Source of the DNA: an uncultured bacterium
GTDB lineage: Bacteria; Verrucomicrobiota; Lentisphaeria; Oligosphaerales; Oligosphaeraceae
Length of the DNA stretch: 10,686 bases
NCBI GenBank assembly: GCA_900548225.1
Contig: URJM01000063.1
Coordinates: 1 to 10,686, forward strand
Direction of reading: 5' to 3'
Shown: in pieces, positions 1-6,528 of the stretch
Layout: the number at the start of each line of letters is the position of its first letter
Numbering within the stretch: position 1 is the stretch's first letter
Made by a program: the position numbers and the translations under genes
The notes under the pieces: model-generated
Database searches by the model: none
What the model was told of the DNA's origin: nothing
What the model saw: only the letters and a program-made list of their open reading frames with translations

Positions 1-81
1 TTTTGTTCCCGCTCTCCACGCCTCTTGCCTTAAAATCCGGTCGTTTTCACTCCATTGCACATAACCAAGTCGTTTAGAGAA

Positions 82-465
82 ATGAGAATTCCTCTTTGCC
101 TACTTCTCTGCATGCTTGTCCTATGGACCACCAGTTGCAGCATGTTCCATTCCCCGAATCAGGTCGTGTTTGTCCAGTCCGAGCCATCGGGTGCGACAGT
201 CCGTTGCAACAATGGCCTGAAATACAAGACTCCTGCGGCGATACCCGTCCCCCGCAACCGCCTTTTCTATGCGGAGGTTGTCCATGAGGGATACAAACCC
301 TCCTATATCACCAGCAGCACGCATGTCAGCACCACAGGCGTTTTGGATATCATAGGCGCATGTTTTTTCATCATTCCGATCATCGGCGTGGCGTTTCCAG
401 GTTTCATGAGCCTGGATTCGACGTATTTCAACGTCGACATGGATCCGGCGCCCGACGGATTGTAA
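82..465 (+). CDS. Small PEGA-like lipoprotein
   Basis: This encodes a predicted 127-residue exported lipoprotein of unknown role. From the ATG at 82 the N-terminus is a basic residue plus a hydrophobic stretch (residues 3-15), followed by TTSC with Cys19 as the likely lipidated residue. Ser at +2 would favour the outer membrane in proteobacterial-type sorting. The -3 residue is Thr, so the lipobox is not perfect. Residues 27-73 (VVFVQSEPSGATV, then KTPAAIPVPRN and HEGYKP) resemble a PEGA-type surface domain, which packs as a small beta fold in envelope proteins. Residues 86-110 are strongly hydrophobic and glycine-rich and could be a second membrane anchor. A TTG at 55 would add nine residues before the signal, but ATG 82 gives a cleaner signal peptide. 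No strong ribosome binding site is visible for either start. No specific function can be assigned. Confidence 0.72.
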   Translation: MRIPLCLLLCMLVLWTTSCSMFHSPNQVVFVQSEPSGATVRCNNGLKYKTPAAIPVPRNRLFYAEVVHEGYKPSYITSSTHVSTTGVLDIIGACFFIIPIIGVAFPGFMSLDSTYFNVDMDPAPDGL

Positions 466-514
466 CGGAATCTACCAATCAGGACGGTTATAGTCGTACG
501 TACCACACACACTC

Positions 515-525
515 AACTCTTTTTT
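515..525 (+). promoter_or_regulatory. T-tract leader motif before ldhA
   Basis: The sequence AACTCTTTTTT ends eight bases before the ldhA ATG, in the place normally held by a Shine-Dalgarno sequence. The same element, with one base changed, sits at the same distance before pyrH (1770-1780). In the mRNA it would be a U-rich tract, which is the kind of site ribosomal protein S1 prefers. The role is inferred. Confidence 0.35.
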
Positions 526-533
526 CAAGCGAT

Positions 534-1562
534 ATGCGCATAGCCTTCTTTGACACGAAGCCGTATGACAGGGGTGCCTTCGAGGCCATTTCGGGGGAGT
601 ATCCCTTCAAAATCGACTACTTTGAGAGCCGTCTGACTCCCGCGACGGCGAAGCTTGCCGCCGACCACGACGTCGTCTGCGCGTTTGTGAATGACGACCT
701 TGGCGCGGAGACTGTGGGGATTCTTGCCTCTCTCGGGGTTCGTCTTTTGGCGTTGCGCTGTGCCGGATTCAACAACGTCGACCTTGCGGCCGCCTGTGGC
801 CGCATGCAGGTCGTGCGCGTCCCGAAGTATTCCCCGTATGCGGTTGCCGAGTTTGCGCTGTCGTTGCTGCTTTGCCTGAACAGGAAGCTTCACCGGGCGT
901 ACAACAGAGTCCGCGAGGGCAACTTCGCCCTTTCCGGGCTTCAGGGGATGGACATACACGGGAAGTGCGTCGGCGTCGTCGGCACCGGCAAGATTGGCGA
1001 GATATTCGCGCGTCTGATGAATGGCTTTGGCGTCAGGCTGCTGCTTTCGGACCCCTATCCCAACGGCAAGCTTGCAGAGGAACTCCACGCGGAATACGTC
1101 CCCCTGGAGAGACTCTACCGCGAAAGCGACATCATTTCGCTGCACTGCCCGCTGACTCCCGAGAATACCCACATGATTGACGCAAGGGCGATTGACGCGA
1201 TGAAGGACGGTGTCATCCTCATCAACACGAGCCGCGGGCGCCTTGTGGACACCCCGGCGCTGATCGAGGGGTTGAAGTCGGGGCACGTCCGCGCCGCGGG
1301 GCTGGATGTCTACGAGGAGGAGGCCGGATACTTCTTCGAGGACCGTTCCGACAGGGTGATTTCCGACGACGTGCTGGCGCGCCTCATGGCGATTCCGACG
1401 GTTCTGCTTACCTCGCACCAGGCATTTCTCACGACCGAGGCGCTGGAGAATATCGCCCGGACGACACTCGACAATGTCCTGGAATTCTCTGAAGGCCGCC
1501 CTTTGACGAACGGGATATGCTCCGGATGCGTCCGCAAGGACTGCCCCTCCTCCGGCAAGTGA
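534..1562 (+). CDS. ldhA: D-lactate dehydrogenase (LdhA type)
   Basis: This 342-residue cytoplasmic enzyme is predicted to reduce pyruvate to D-lactate with NADH, regenerating NAD+ in fermentation. It resembles E. coli LdhA along its whole length: FVNDD, ALRCAGFNNVDL, HCPLTPEN and HQAFLTTEAL are all in register. The Rossmann loop is GTGKIG (residues 150-155) and Asp173 follows at the NAD-selecting position. The catalytic set is Arg234 (in NTSRGRL), Glu263 and His295. The start is the ATG at 534, giving the usual MRIAFFDTKPYD beginning; the reading frame stays open upstream to 360, but that part overlaps the lipoprotein gene and has no homology. No Shine-Dalgarno is present. The C-terminus is about 13 residues longer than in E. 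coli and carries Cys329, Cys332 and Cys337. Other 2-hydroxyacid dehydrogenases are a less likely reading. Confidence 0.93.
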   Translation: MRIAFFDTKPYDRGAFEAISGEYPFKIDYFESRLTPATAKLAADHDVVCAFVNDDLGAETVGILASLGVRLLALRCAGFNNVDLAAACGRMQVVRVPKYSPYAVAEFALSLLLCLNRKLHRAYNRVREGNFALSGLQGMDIHGKCVGVVGTGKIGEIFARLMNGFGVRLLLSDPYPNGKLAEELHAEYVPLERLYRESDIISLHCPLTPENTHMIDARAIDAMKDGVILINTSRGRLVDTPALIEGLKSGHVRAAGLDVYEEEAGYFFEDRSDRVISDDVLARLMAIPTVLLTSHQAFLTTEALENIARTTLDNVLEFSEGRPLTNGICSGCVRKDCPSSGK

Positions 1563-1769
1563 CGAAGAGCCGCGGAACCCTCGCCGGGCAAGCCGCAGCG
1601 CCCGCCCTTGACCCTGCAAGCCGGGGGCGACCCAGGCGAAGCCGCTCCTCCCCCGAAGAGGGTTTTGCCCTCAAATACGTCCCATCCCTCATAGCAGAAA
1701 CGTGAATGGGTTTTACAATATGGGGGTAGTCCGTCTCTTCGTCTGGATTTCACTGGCGTTTTCCTATTT

Positions 1770-1780
1770 AACACTTTTTT
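1770..1780 (+). promoter_or_regulatory. T-tract leader motif before pyrH
   Basis: AACACTTTTTT ends eight bases before the pyrH ATG and matches the ldhA leader element at ten of eleven positions with identical spacing. There is no Shine-Dalgarno here. About 50 bases upstream, TACAAT at 1714-1719 could be a -10 box, but no convincing -35 box accompanies it. Confidence 0.35.
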
Positions 1781-1788
1781 GTTCCATC

Positions 1789-2505
1789 ATGTCGAAGCCC
1801 TATTTTTCCCGAATACTTTTGAAGATCAGCGGCGAGGCGCTTGGCGGCGACCATGGTGGCCTTGACGCGTCGGCGATTTTCCGCAGTGCGCAGCTGATCG
1901 AGGAGTCTGTCCGAAGCGGCGTCCAGACGGCCGTGATCATTGGCGCAGGCAATCTTTTCCGCGGGCTGGAGGGCAGCCGCCAGGGAATGGAACGCATTGG
2001 CGGGGACTACGCCGGAATGCTGGCGACCTGCATGAATGCGCTTGTCATGCGCGACGCGTTGCAGAAGCTCGGACTGAAGGCCGAAATCCAGTCGTCGCTG
2101 CCGATTGCCGGAGTGCTTCCCCCCTTCGACTACAGGGAGGCACAGCGTATGCTGGACGAGGGGGCGGTTGTCCTCTTCTCCGCAGGAACCGGGCATCCCT
2201 TCTTCTCGACGGACACCACCGCCGCGCTGCGAGCGCTCGAGGTCAAGGCCGAGGCAGTCTTCAAGGCCACAAAGGTCGATGGCATCTATACGGCGGACCC
2301 CGTCACAAATCCCGATGCAACGAGATTCCAGCGCCTTACCTACGACGAGGCATTGAGCCGCCATCTCAAGGTGATGGACTCCAATGCCTTTGCGCTCTGC
2401 CAGGACAACGGCCTTTCGACGGTTGTCTTCAAGGCGTCCCAGCCAGGGGTCCTGAAGGAGGCTCTTGCGGGGAACTTCGAGCACGCCACCCTAGTCACAG
2501 TCTAG
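1789..2505 (+). CDS. pyrH: UMP kinase
   Basis: This 238-residue enzyme phosphorylates UMP to UDP with ATP, an essential step of pyrimidine nucleotide synthesis. It belongs to the amino-acid-kinase fold, not to the NMP kinases. Family hallmarks run in order: RILLKISGEALGG at the N-terminus (phosphate binding), IGAGNLFRG, GDYAGMLATCMNALVMRDAL (UMP and oligomer contacts), GTGHPFFSTDTTAALRA, KATKVDGIYTADP (ATP site) and MDSNAFALCQDN. The length fits the bacterial family of about 240 residues. The frame is open back to 1702, but the ATG at 1789 gives the conserved start, and the upstream 29 residues have no family counterpart. The gene lies 94 bases before frr, a very common bacterial pairing. The 226 bases between ldhA and this gene hold no convincing gene. 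Confidence 0.96.
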   Translation: MSKPYFSRILLKISGEALGGDHGGLDASAIFRSAQLIEESVRSGVQTAVIIGAGNLFRGLEGSRQGMERIGGDYAGMLATCMNALVMRDALQKLGLKAEIQSSLPIAGVLPPFDYREAQRMLDEGAVVLFSAGTGHPFFSTDTTAALRALEVKAEAVFKATKVDGIYTADPVTNPDATRFQRLTYDEALSRHLKVMDSNAFALCQDNGLSTVVFKASQPGVLKEALAGNFEHATLVTV

Positions 2506-2510
2506 TCCGT

Positions 2511-2536
2511 GCCGCACTCCCGGAAGCGGGAGCGGC
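2511..2536 (+). other. GC-rich hairpin between pyrH and frr
   Basis: CTCCCG and CGGGAG (2517-2522 and 2527-2532) form a perfect six-base stem around a GAAG loop. GCCG and CGGC extend it with a two-base CA bulge on the left side. No T-run follows, so it is not a standard intrinsic terminator. It could be an attenuator, a processing site or an mRNA-stability element in a pyrH-frr transcript. Confidence 0.5.
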
Positions 2537-2585
2537 CCATTGTAATCGAGAGAATAAGCAAACAGGTTCCAACACACGACAGACC

Positions 2586-2591
2586 AAGGAG
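2586..2591 (+). promoter_or_regulatory. Shine-Dalgarno of frr
   Basis: AAGGAG lies eight bases before the frr ATG, a near-ideal ribosome binding site. It is the clearest Shine-Dalgarno in this window and fixes the frr start at 2600. Confidence 0.85.
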
Positions 2592-2599
2592 ATACACGA

Positions 2600-3163
2600 A
2601 TGCCAACTGCCGCAGAAATCATGGAGACCACCCAGACCGCGATGAACAATACCGTCGACGCACTGAAGAGGCGTTTTGACTCCGTGCGCACAGGCAAGGC
2701 CTCCCCCGCGCTCGTCGAGGGCGTCATGGTTGACTACTACGGTTCCCAGACCCGCCTGAAGGACATCGCGGCCATCAGCGCCCCCGAGCCGCGCCTTCTG
2801 AAGATCCAGCCCTGGGACATCAATGCCGTAAACGCCATCCAGAAGGCGATCCAGGCCAGTGGACTTGGCATCACTCCCGTGACCGACGGCAAGGTGATTC
2901 GCCTTCCCATCCCCGAACTCTCCGAGGAGCGCCGCAACGACATGACGAAGCAGGTCAAGAAGTTCGCCGAGGAGTCCCGTGTCGAAATCCGCAACGCGCG
3001 CCGCGACGCCAACGAGGCAATCAAGGAAGCGAAGAAGAAGTCCGAGATTACCGAAGACGAGCAGAAGAGCCAGATTGACCAGATCCAGAAGCTGACCGAC
3101 AAGATGATTGAGAAGGTCGACGCCATCCTCGCGGAGAAGCAGGCCGAACTCATGGCCGTCTAA
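2600..3163 (+). CDS. frr: Ribosome recycling factor
   Basis: This 187-residue protein acts with EF-G to split the post-termination ribosome so that it can be reused. The length equals the family norm of about 185 residues. Helix 1 carries LKRRFDSVRTGKASPALVEGVMVDYYG, broken here only for length; the conserved ribosome-contact stretch RTGKASP is intact. Next come the small beta domain (LLKIQPWD, then AIQKAIQASGLGITPV and IRLPIPELSEERR) and the long charged helices VKKFAEESRVEIRNARRDAN and IDQIQKLTDKMIEKVDAI. The start is supported by the strong ribosome binding site at 2586-2591. It follows pyrH, as in many bacteria, and is probably at least partly co-transcribed with it. Confidence 0.96.
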   Translation: MPTAAEIMETTQTAMNNTVDALKRRFDSVRTGKASPALVEGVMVDYYGSQTRLKDIAAISAPEPRLLKIQPWDINAVNAIQKAIQASGLGITPVTDGKVIRLPIPELSEERRNDMTKQVKKFAEESRVEIRNARRDANEAIKEAKKKSEITEDEQKSQIDQIQKLTDKMIEKVDAILAEKQAELMAV

Positions 3164-3190
3164 CGGCGGAGCGACAACCGGCAAAACGAC

Positions 3191-3223
3191 GGCATCGTCC
3201 ATCCCCCGTGCATGGACGGTGCC
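3191..3223 (+). terminator. Strong hairpin after frr, probable transcription end
   Basis: GGCATCGTCCAT (3191-3202) and ATGGACGGTGCC (3212-3223) form a 12-base stem with one G-U wobble and a nine-base loop. It sits 28 bases after the frr stop and before the tolB unit, which is where a terminator is expected. The following sequence is C/T-rich (cgtccccttcatt) without a clean T-run, so it may be a Rho-assisted or 3'-end-protecting hairpin instead of a classical intrinsic terminator. Confidence 0.55.
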
Positions 3224-3285
3224 GACTTCGTCCCCTTCATTAAATAGTATCTGTCCCCTAAACCACGTAAATAAATAGTTATTCA

Positions 3286-4488
3286 ATGGCGAACAGACTT
3301 GCCTCCGCTCTCCTGACCATCCTCTGCCTGGCGTCCTTGGCGACAGGGCTTCGCGCCCAGACCACGGGGTCGGTGACCAAGACCGTCCAGGGCAACCCGA
3401 CCCTGGGCATCACCAGCTTTTCCGGCGACGCGTCCGCCCGGGGGATTCTTGAGACGATGCTTGTGCGTTGCGACTGGTTCCAGGTGGTGAAGGACTCCTC
3501 GGCGGACCGCGCCCAGGCGCGTCTGGATGTGACTGCCTCGGGCAACGCGTATCTTGTGCAGGCACGCATTTCAGGGGCGCAGGAGCGAATCGTCCGCGTA
3601 AACGCCTCCGGCAGCGACTGGCATGACGCGGCGGCGAAGGCGGTGGACTCGCTGCTCGCCGAACTCTTCGGGGTGCCCGCCCTCTGCACACGCCCAATCG
3701 CGTATGTGATGACGGACGCCGGCGGGAAGAAGGAGGTCTTCACCATTCGCATCGACGGCAGCGGCCAGAAGCGCCTCACCCACAACAACGCGCTCTCAAC
3801 CGAACCCGCGTGGGGACATTCGGGGGCGCTTGTCTATACCCTCAACCAGAACAACGCCCTCAAGATTGTGCTCGTGGACCTGAAAAACAACCGTCAGCGG
3901 ACGATTTCCAGCTCAAGGGGGCTCAATGCCTCGGCTGCGCTTTCACGTGACGGGCGGTATGTTGCGCTGCCCCTGTCCCTGGGCAAGCAGGTCGACCTCT
4001 ATCTCCTGGACCTCAAGGAGGGGCGCCGCACGCGCCTTACCCAGGACCGCGACGTGGAATCCTCCCCCGCCTTCAGCCCGGACGGGGCGCAGATCTGCTT
4101 CGTGTCGGACCGCACCGGCCGACCGCAGCTCTACCTGATTTCGACCTCAGGCGGAGACGCGCGCCGCCTGACCAAGGGTGCCTCGGAGTGCGTCTCCCCG
4201 GACTGGTCCCCGAAGTCCAACAAGCTGTGCTACTCGACCCGCGTGAACGGCCAGTATGTGGTGGCTGTCATGGATCCGTCGAATCCCCAGGGAGGACATG
4301 AGATTGTGACCGACGCGGCAGGCAACTGGGAGGCTCCCAGCTGGGCGCCTGACGGACGGCATATCGTGTGCACACGATCCACTGGCGGAAAACAGGACCT
4401 CTATATGGTTGACACGCTCTTCCATACCTTCCAGCCACTGACAAGGGGCGCAAGACTCTCGCTGCCTGCATGGGCACCCGCAAAATAA
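3286..4488 (+). CDS. tolB: TolB-like periplasmic beta-propeller protein
   Basis: This 400-residue exported protein resembles TolB, the periplasmic component of the Tol-Pal system that keeps the outer membrane attached and constricts it during division. The signal peptide covers residues 1-24 (hydrophobic core ALLTILCLASLATG, cleavage after LRA). Residues 25-130 match the TolB N-terminal alpha/beta domain. From about residue 136 to the end there is a propeller of WD40-like/PD40 blades: SPAFSPDGAQICFVSDR with QLYLIS, SPDWSPKSNKLCYSTR, and APSWAPDGRHIVCTRS with QDLYMVD. The length is slightly below E. coli TolB (430). The ATG at 3286 has no Shine-Dalgarno; the leader is A/T-rich. No tolA, tolQ, tolR or pal lies within the window. 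The ClpX-like gene begins four bases after its stop, so the two are probably one operon. A different TolB-like propeller remains possible. Confidence 0.85.
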   Translation: MANRLASALLTILCLASLATGLRAQTTGSVTKTVQGNPTLGITSFSGDASARGILETMLVRCDWFQVVKDSSADRAQARLDVTASGNAYLVQARISGAQERIVRVNASGSDWHDAAAKAVDSLLAELFGVPALCTRPIAYVMTDAGGKKEVFTIRIDGSGQKRLTHNNALSTEPAWGHSGALVYTLNQNNALKIVLVDLKNNRQRTISSSRGLNASAALSRDGRYVALPLSLGKQVDLYLLDLKEGRRTRLTQDRDVESSPAFSPDGAQICFVSDRTGRPQLYLISTSGGDARRLTKGASECVSPDWSPKSNKLCYSTRVNGQYVVAVMDPSNPQGGHEIVTDAAGNWEAPSWAPDGRHIVCTRSTGGKQDLYMVDTLFHTFQPLTRGARLSLPAWAPAK

Positions 4489-4492
4489 CGGG

Positions 4493-6133
4493 ATGCCTTT
4501 TTCAAAGACAATTCGCAAGATGGAAGAAAAGGACGAAAAACTGAAGAAACCGGACGAAAAGAAGCAGGCGGAGGAGAAGGGAGGACGGGACCCGGGAGAC
4601 TTTCTCACGGAACTACTGGACAAGCTGGACGGCATCGGATTCAGGCCCGTTGGCGTGAATACAGGCGCCCCGGCACCGGAGGAACCCCCGCAACCCAAAA
4701 CCGACCCGCTTGAACTCGTGAAGAAGTTCTCCTTCAAGCCAAGGGAGATACGAGACTACCTCGACCGGTATGTCATCAGCCAGGGGGAGGCGAAGAAGGT
4801 GCTCGCGACGGCTGTCTGCGACCACTACAACCATGTGCGCCGGGCCATCGAGAATCCAGAGGTCGCACGCAAGGACTACGCCAAGTCGAACGTCCTCATG
4901 ATCGGACCCACGGGAGTCGGCAAGACTTACCTGATGAGGTGCATCGCAAGGCTCATCGGAGTCCCCTTCGTAAAGGCGGACGCGACGAAGTTCTCCGAGA
5001 CCGGATACGTGGGCTATGACGTCGAGGACATTGTCCGGGACCTCGTCAAGGCCGCAAACGGGGACGCGACGCTCGCACAATACGGAATCGTCTACATCGA
5101 CGAGATTGACAAGCTGGCCGGACGCGCCGGCGACGGCCAGAAGGACGTGTCGGGCCGCGGAGTCCAGGTGAATCTCCTGAAGATGCTGGAGGATTCGGAC
5201 GTGAGGGTCATTGCGCAGAATGACATGATGGGGCAGATGCAGGCGATGATGGATTTGCAGCAGCGCGGAAAACGCCCCCCCTCAACCATTTCGACGAAAT
5301 ATATCCTCTTCATTGTGTCGGGCGCATTTGACAAGCTGGACGAACTGGTCCGGCGCCGCCTCGGCTCCACCGTGATTGGCTTCCACTACGGGGACGAGGG
5401 GCAGGGCTCTTCTGAGTCCGACGAAGGAGCGGAGCTTCTCAAGCACGTGCAGACCGGCGACCTGGTGAAGTATGGCTTCGAACCGGAGTTCGTGGGGCGT
5501 TTCCCCGTGCGGGTGGTCCTGGACGAACTGGGGGTCCCCGAATTGGAGAAGATCCTGACGACTGCCGAAAACGGCATCTGGGAGCAGTATGTCGAGACGA
5601 TGGCGGGATATGGAATCGAGTTGACTGCCGACGGGGACGCGCTCCGGCATGTGGCCGAGGCGGCAGTGCGGGAGAAGACAGGCGCCCGCGGCCTCCTGAC
5701 TGTCCTGGAGCATTTCTTCCGCGACTTCAAGTTCGAGCTTCCCGGCACGGGAGCCAAGGAGCTTTGCCTGACTTCGGAGATGTTCATGCATCCGCAGGAG
5801 GCTCTCGCCCATATCCTCGATGAGAACCGGGAGGCCGCCCTCAAGCTCTCATACGGCGAGGTGGCCGCCTTCTCCGACCGCTTCTTCGAGCAGACCGGGT
5901 TCCGCCTGGAGTTTTCCCCCGAGGCCACCGCCAGGCTTGTCAACCATGCAGCCGCCGAGGGAAAGACAGTCCGCGGATACTGCGAGAGCCAGTTCAAGGA
6001 TTTCGAGTACGGCCTGAAGCTTGTGGTGAAGAACAATCCCGACGTGAAGAGCTTCCGCCTGGATGAGCAGGACGTGGAGTCTCCCCAGCAGACTCTCACA
6101 AGTTGGATAAAGAAGAGCTACGAGGGGAAATAA
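4493..6133 (+). CDS. ClpX-like AAA+ unfoldase, no zinc finger, extended C-terminus
   Basis: This 546-residue cytoplasmic ATPase is closely related to ClpX, which unfolds proteins and feeds them to ClpP. Residues 1-70 are highly charged and proline-rich, with no CxxC pair, so the usual ClpX zinc-binding domain is missing. The AAA+ core has Walker A GPTGVGKT (138-145), pore loop GYVG (171-174), Walker B IVYIDEIDK (199-207), arginine finger Arg336 (EFVGRFPV) and sensor-2 Arg399 (KTGARG). IGF (295-297) lies where ClpX carries its ClpP-docking loop. The RKH pore loop is replaced by a longer segment around RGKRPPS (258-264). Beyond the normal small domain there are about 100 extra residues (440-546) that look like a degenerate second copy of it. 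The gene sits four bases after tolB and three before HPr. An ATG at 4520 would remove nine residues. It is either a ClpP-partner variant or a stand-alone remodeller. I cannot tell whether a standard clpX exists elsewhere. Confidence 0.85.
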   Translation: MPFSKTIRKMEEKDEKLKKPDEKKQAEEKGGRDPGDFLTELLDKLDGIGFRPVGVNTGAPAPEEPPQPKTDPLELVKKFSFKPREIRDYLDRYVISQGEAKKVLATAVCDHYNHVRRAIENPEVARKDYAKSNVLMIGPTGVGKTYLMRCIARLIGVPFVKADATKFSETGYVGYDVEDIVRDLVKAANGDATLAQYGIVYIDEIDKLAGRAGDGQKDVSGRGVQVNLLKMLEDSDVRVIAQNDMMGQMQAMMDLQQRGKRPPSTISTKYILFIVSGAFDKLDELVRRRLGSTVIGFHYGDEGQGSSESDEGAELLKHVQTGDLVKYGFEPEFVGRFPVRVVLDELGVPELEKILTTAENGIWEQYVETMAGYGIELTADGDALRHVAEAAVREKTGARGLLTVLEHFFRDFKFELPGTGAKELCLTSEMFMHPQEALAHILDENREAALKLSYGEVAAFSDRFFEQTGFRLEFSPEATARLVNHAAAEGKTVRGYCESQFKDFEYGLKLVVKNNPDVKSFRLDEQDVESPQQTLTSWIKKSYEGK

Positions 6134-6136
6134 GCG

Positions 6137-6412
6137 ATGAAGGAACGCAGGGTGGCAGTCGAGAACAGCCGGGGAATCCACCTGCGGCCCAGCGGAATCA
6201 TCGCCCAGGCCCTCAGGGGCTACACTGGCACCGCAAGGGTGGTCACCCCAGACGGGACGGTCAATACAATCACCGCATCACCCCTCTCGGTCATGGCGCT
6301 CTCCCTTGCAAAGGACGCCGTGGTCACAGTCCAGGTCGAAGGACCCGACGAGGAGAAAATGCTCGACACTCTCTGCACGCTCTTCGCACGAAAGTACGAA
6401 TATGGCAAGTAG
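6137..6412 (+). CDS. ptsH: HPr-family phosphocarrier protein
   Basis: This 91-residue cytoplasmic protein matches HPr, which passes phosphate from enzyme I to sugar permeases of the phosphotransferase system. The active-site motif GIHLRPSG places His15, Arg17 and Pro18 exactly as in HPr. Ser48 in TASPLSVMALSL aligns with the regulatory Ser46 targeted by HPr kinase in other bacteria. The C-terminal part (VVTVQVEGPDEEKMLDTL) matches the last strand and helix. The start lies three bases after the ClpX-like stop, so they share a transcript. No enzyme I, HPr kinase or permease gene is seen in the window, so it may have a regulatory role instead of a transport role. The TAG stop lies inside the left arm of the following inverted repeat, so the last codons could have been shaped by arrival of that repeat. 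Confidence 0.9.
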   Translation: MKERRVAVENSRGIHLRPSGIIAQALRGYTGTARVVTPDGTVNTITASPLSVMALSLAKDAVVTVQVEGPDEEKMLDTLCTLFARKYEYGK

Positions 6413-6430
6413 AGGGTAGGGAGAAGAGGG
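6409..6430 (+). repeat. Left arm of a perfect 22-base inverted repeat
   Basis: These 22 bases start with gtagagggtaggg and end with agaaga and GGG. They are the exact reverse complement of 6689-6710, with 258 bases in between. The arm overlaps the HPr stop codon at 6410-6412. Five further bases on each outer side (TATGG at 6401-6405 and CCATA at 6712-6716) are also complementary after a small gap. The arm reads as one inverted, partial copy of the C-rich half of the tandem repeat further downstream. Confidence 0.85.
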
Positions 6431-6435
6431 TAGGG
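6414..6435 (+). other. G-quadruplex motif directly after the HPr gene
   Basis: Four GGG runs at 6414-6416, 6419-6421, 6428-6430 and 6433-6435 are separated by loops of 2, 6 and 2 bases, which meets the standard quadruplex pattern on the + strand and hence in the mRNA. The three C-rich tracts at 6556-6586, 6620-6645 and 6681-6705 meet the same pattern on the - strand. Folding in the cell is inferred. Confidence 0.6.
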
Positions 6436-6449
6436 AAGAGTGCTTGGCT

Positions 6450-6512
6450 GGCGCGCGTGGGCGCGCCCCGCACGGCACTTCTGCCGCGCGGACCCATAAG
6501 CGCCTCCGGCGC
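6450..6512 (+). repeat. Cluster of three GC-rich hairpins
   Basis: Three short perfect stems follow one another: GGCGCGC/GCGCGCC at 6450-6467 with loop GTGG, CGGCA/TGCCG at 6473-6486 with loop CTTC, and GCGCC/GGCGC at 6500-6512 with loop TCC. Such clustered palindromes are typical of intergenic REP-like or 3'-end-protecting sequences. No T-run follows. The segment ctccggcgcatg at 6504-6515 recurs at 8168-8179. Confidence 0.5.
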
Positions 6513-6528
6513 ATGTGTTCTCAATGTC

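Noticed and set aside
496..503. Palindrome GTACGTAC upstream of ldhA as an operator
   Set aside because: Eight bases is too short to support without a second site or a regulator gene nearby.
360..533. N-terminal extension of LdhA
   Set aside because: The frame is open but overlaps the lipoprotein gene, and homologues begin at the ATG at 534.
525..1619. Long open frame on the - strand opposite ldhA
   Set aside because: It mirrors a gene with strong homology, lacks recognisable motifs and is a product of high third-position GC.
1768..2484. Open frame on the - strand opposite pyrH
   Set aside because: Shadow of a well-conserved gene, with no domain or start signal.
2495..3286. Open frame on the - strand opposite frr
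   Set aside because: Covers frr completely and reads as low-complexity sequence with no known family.
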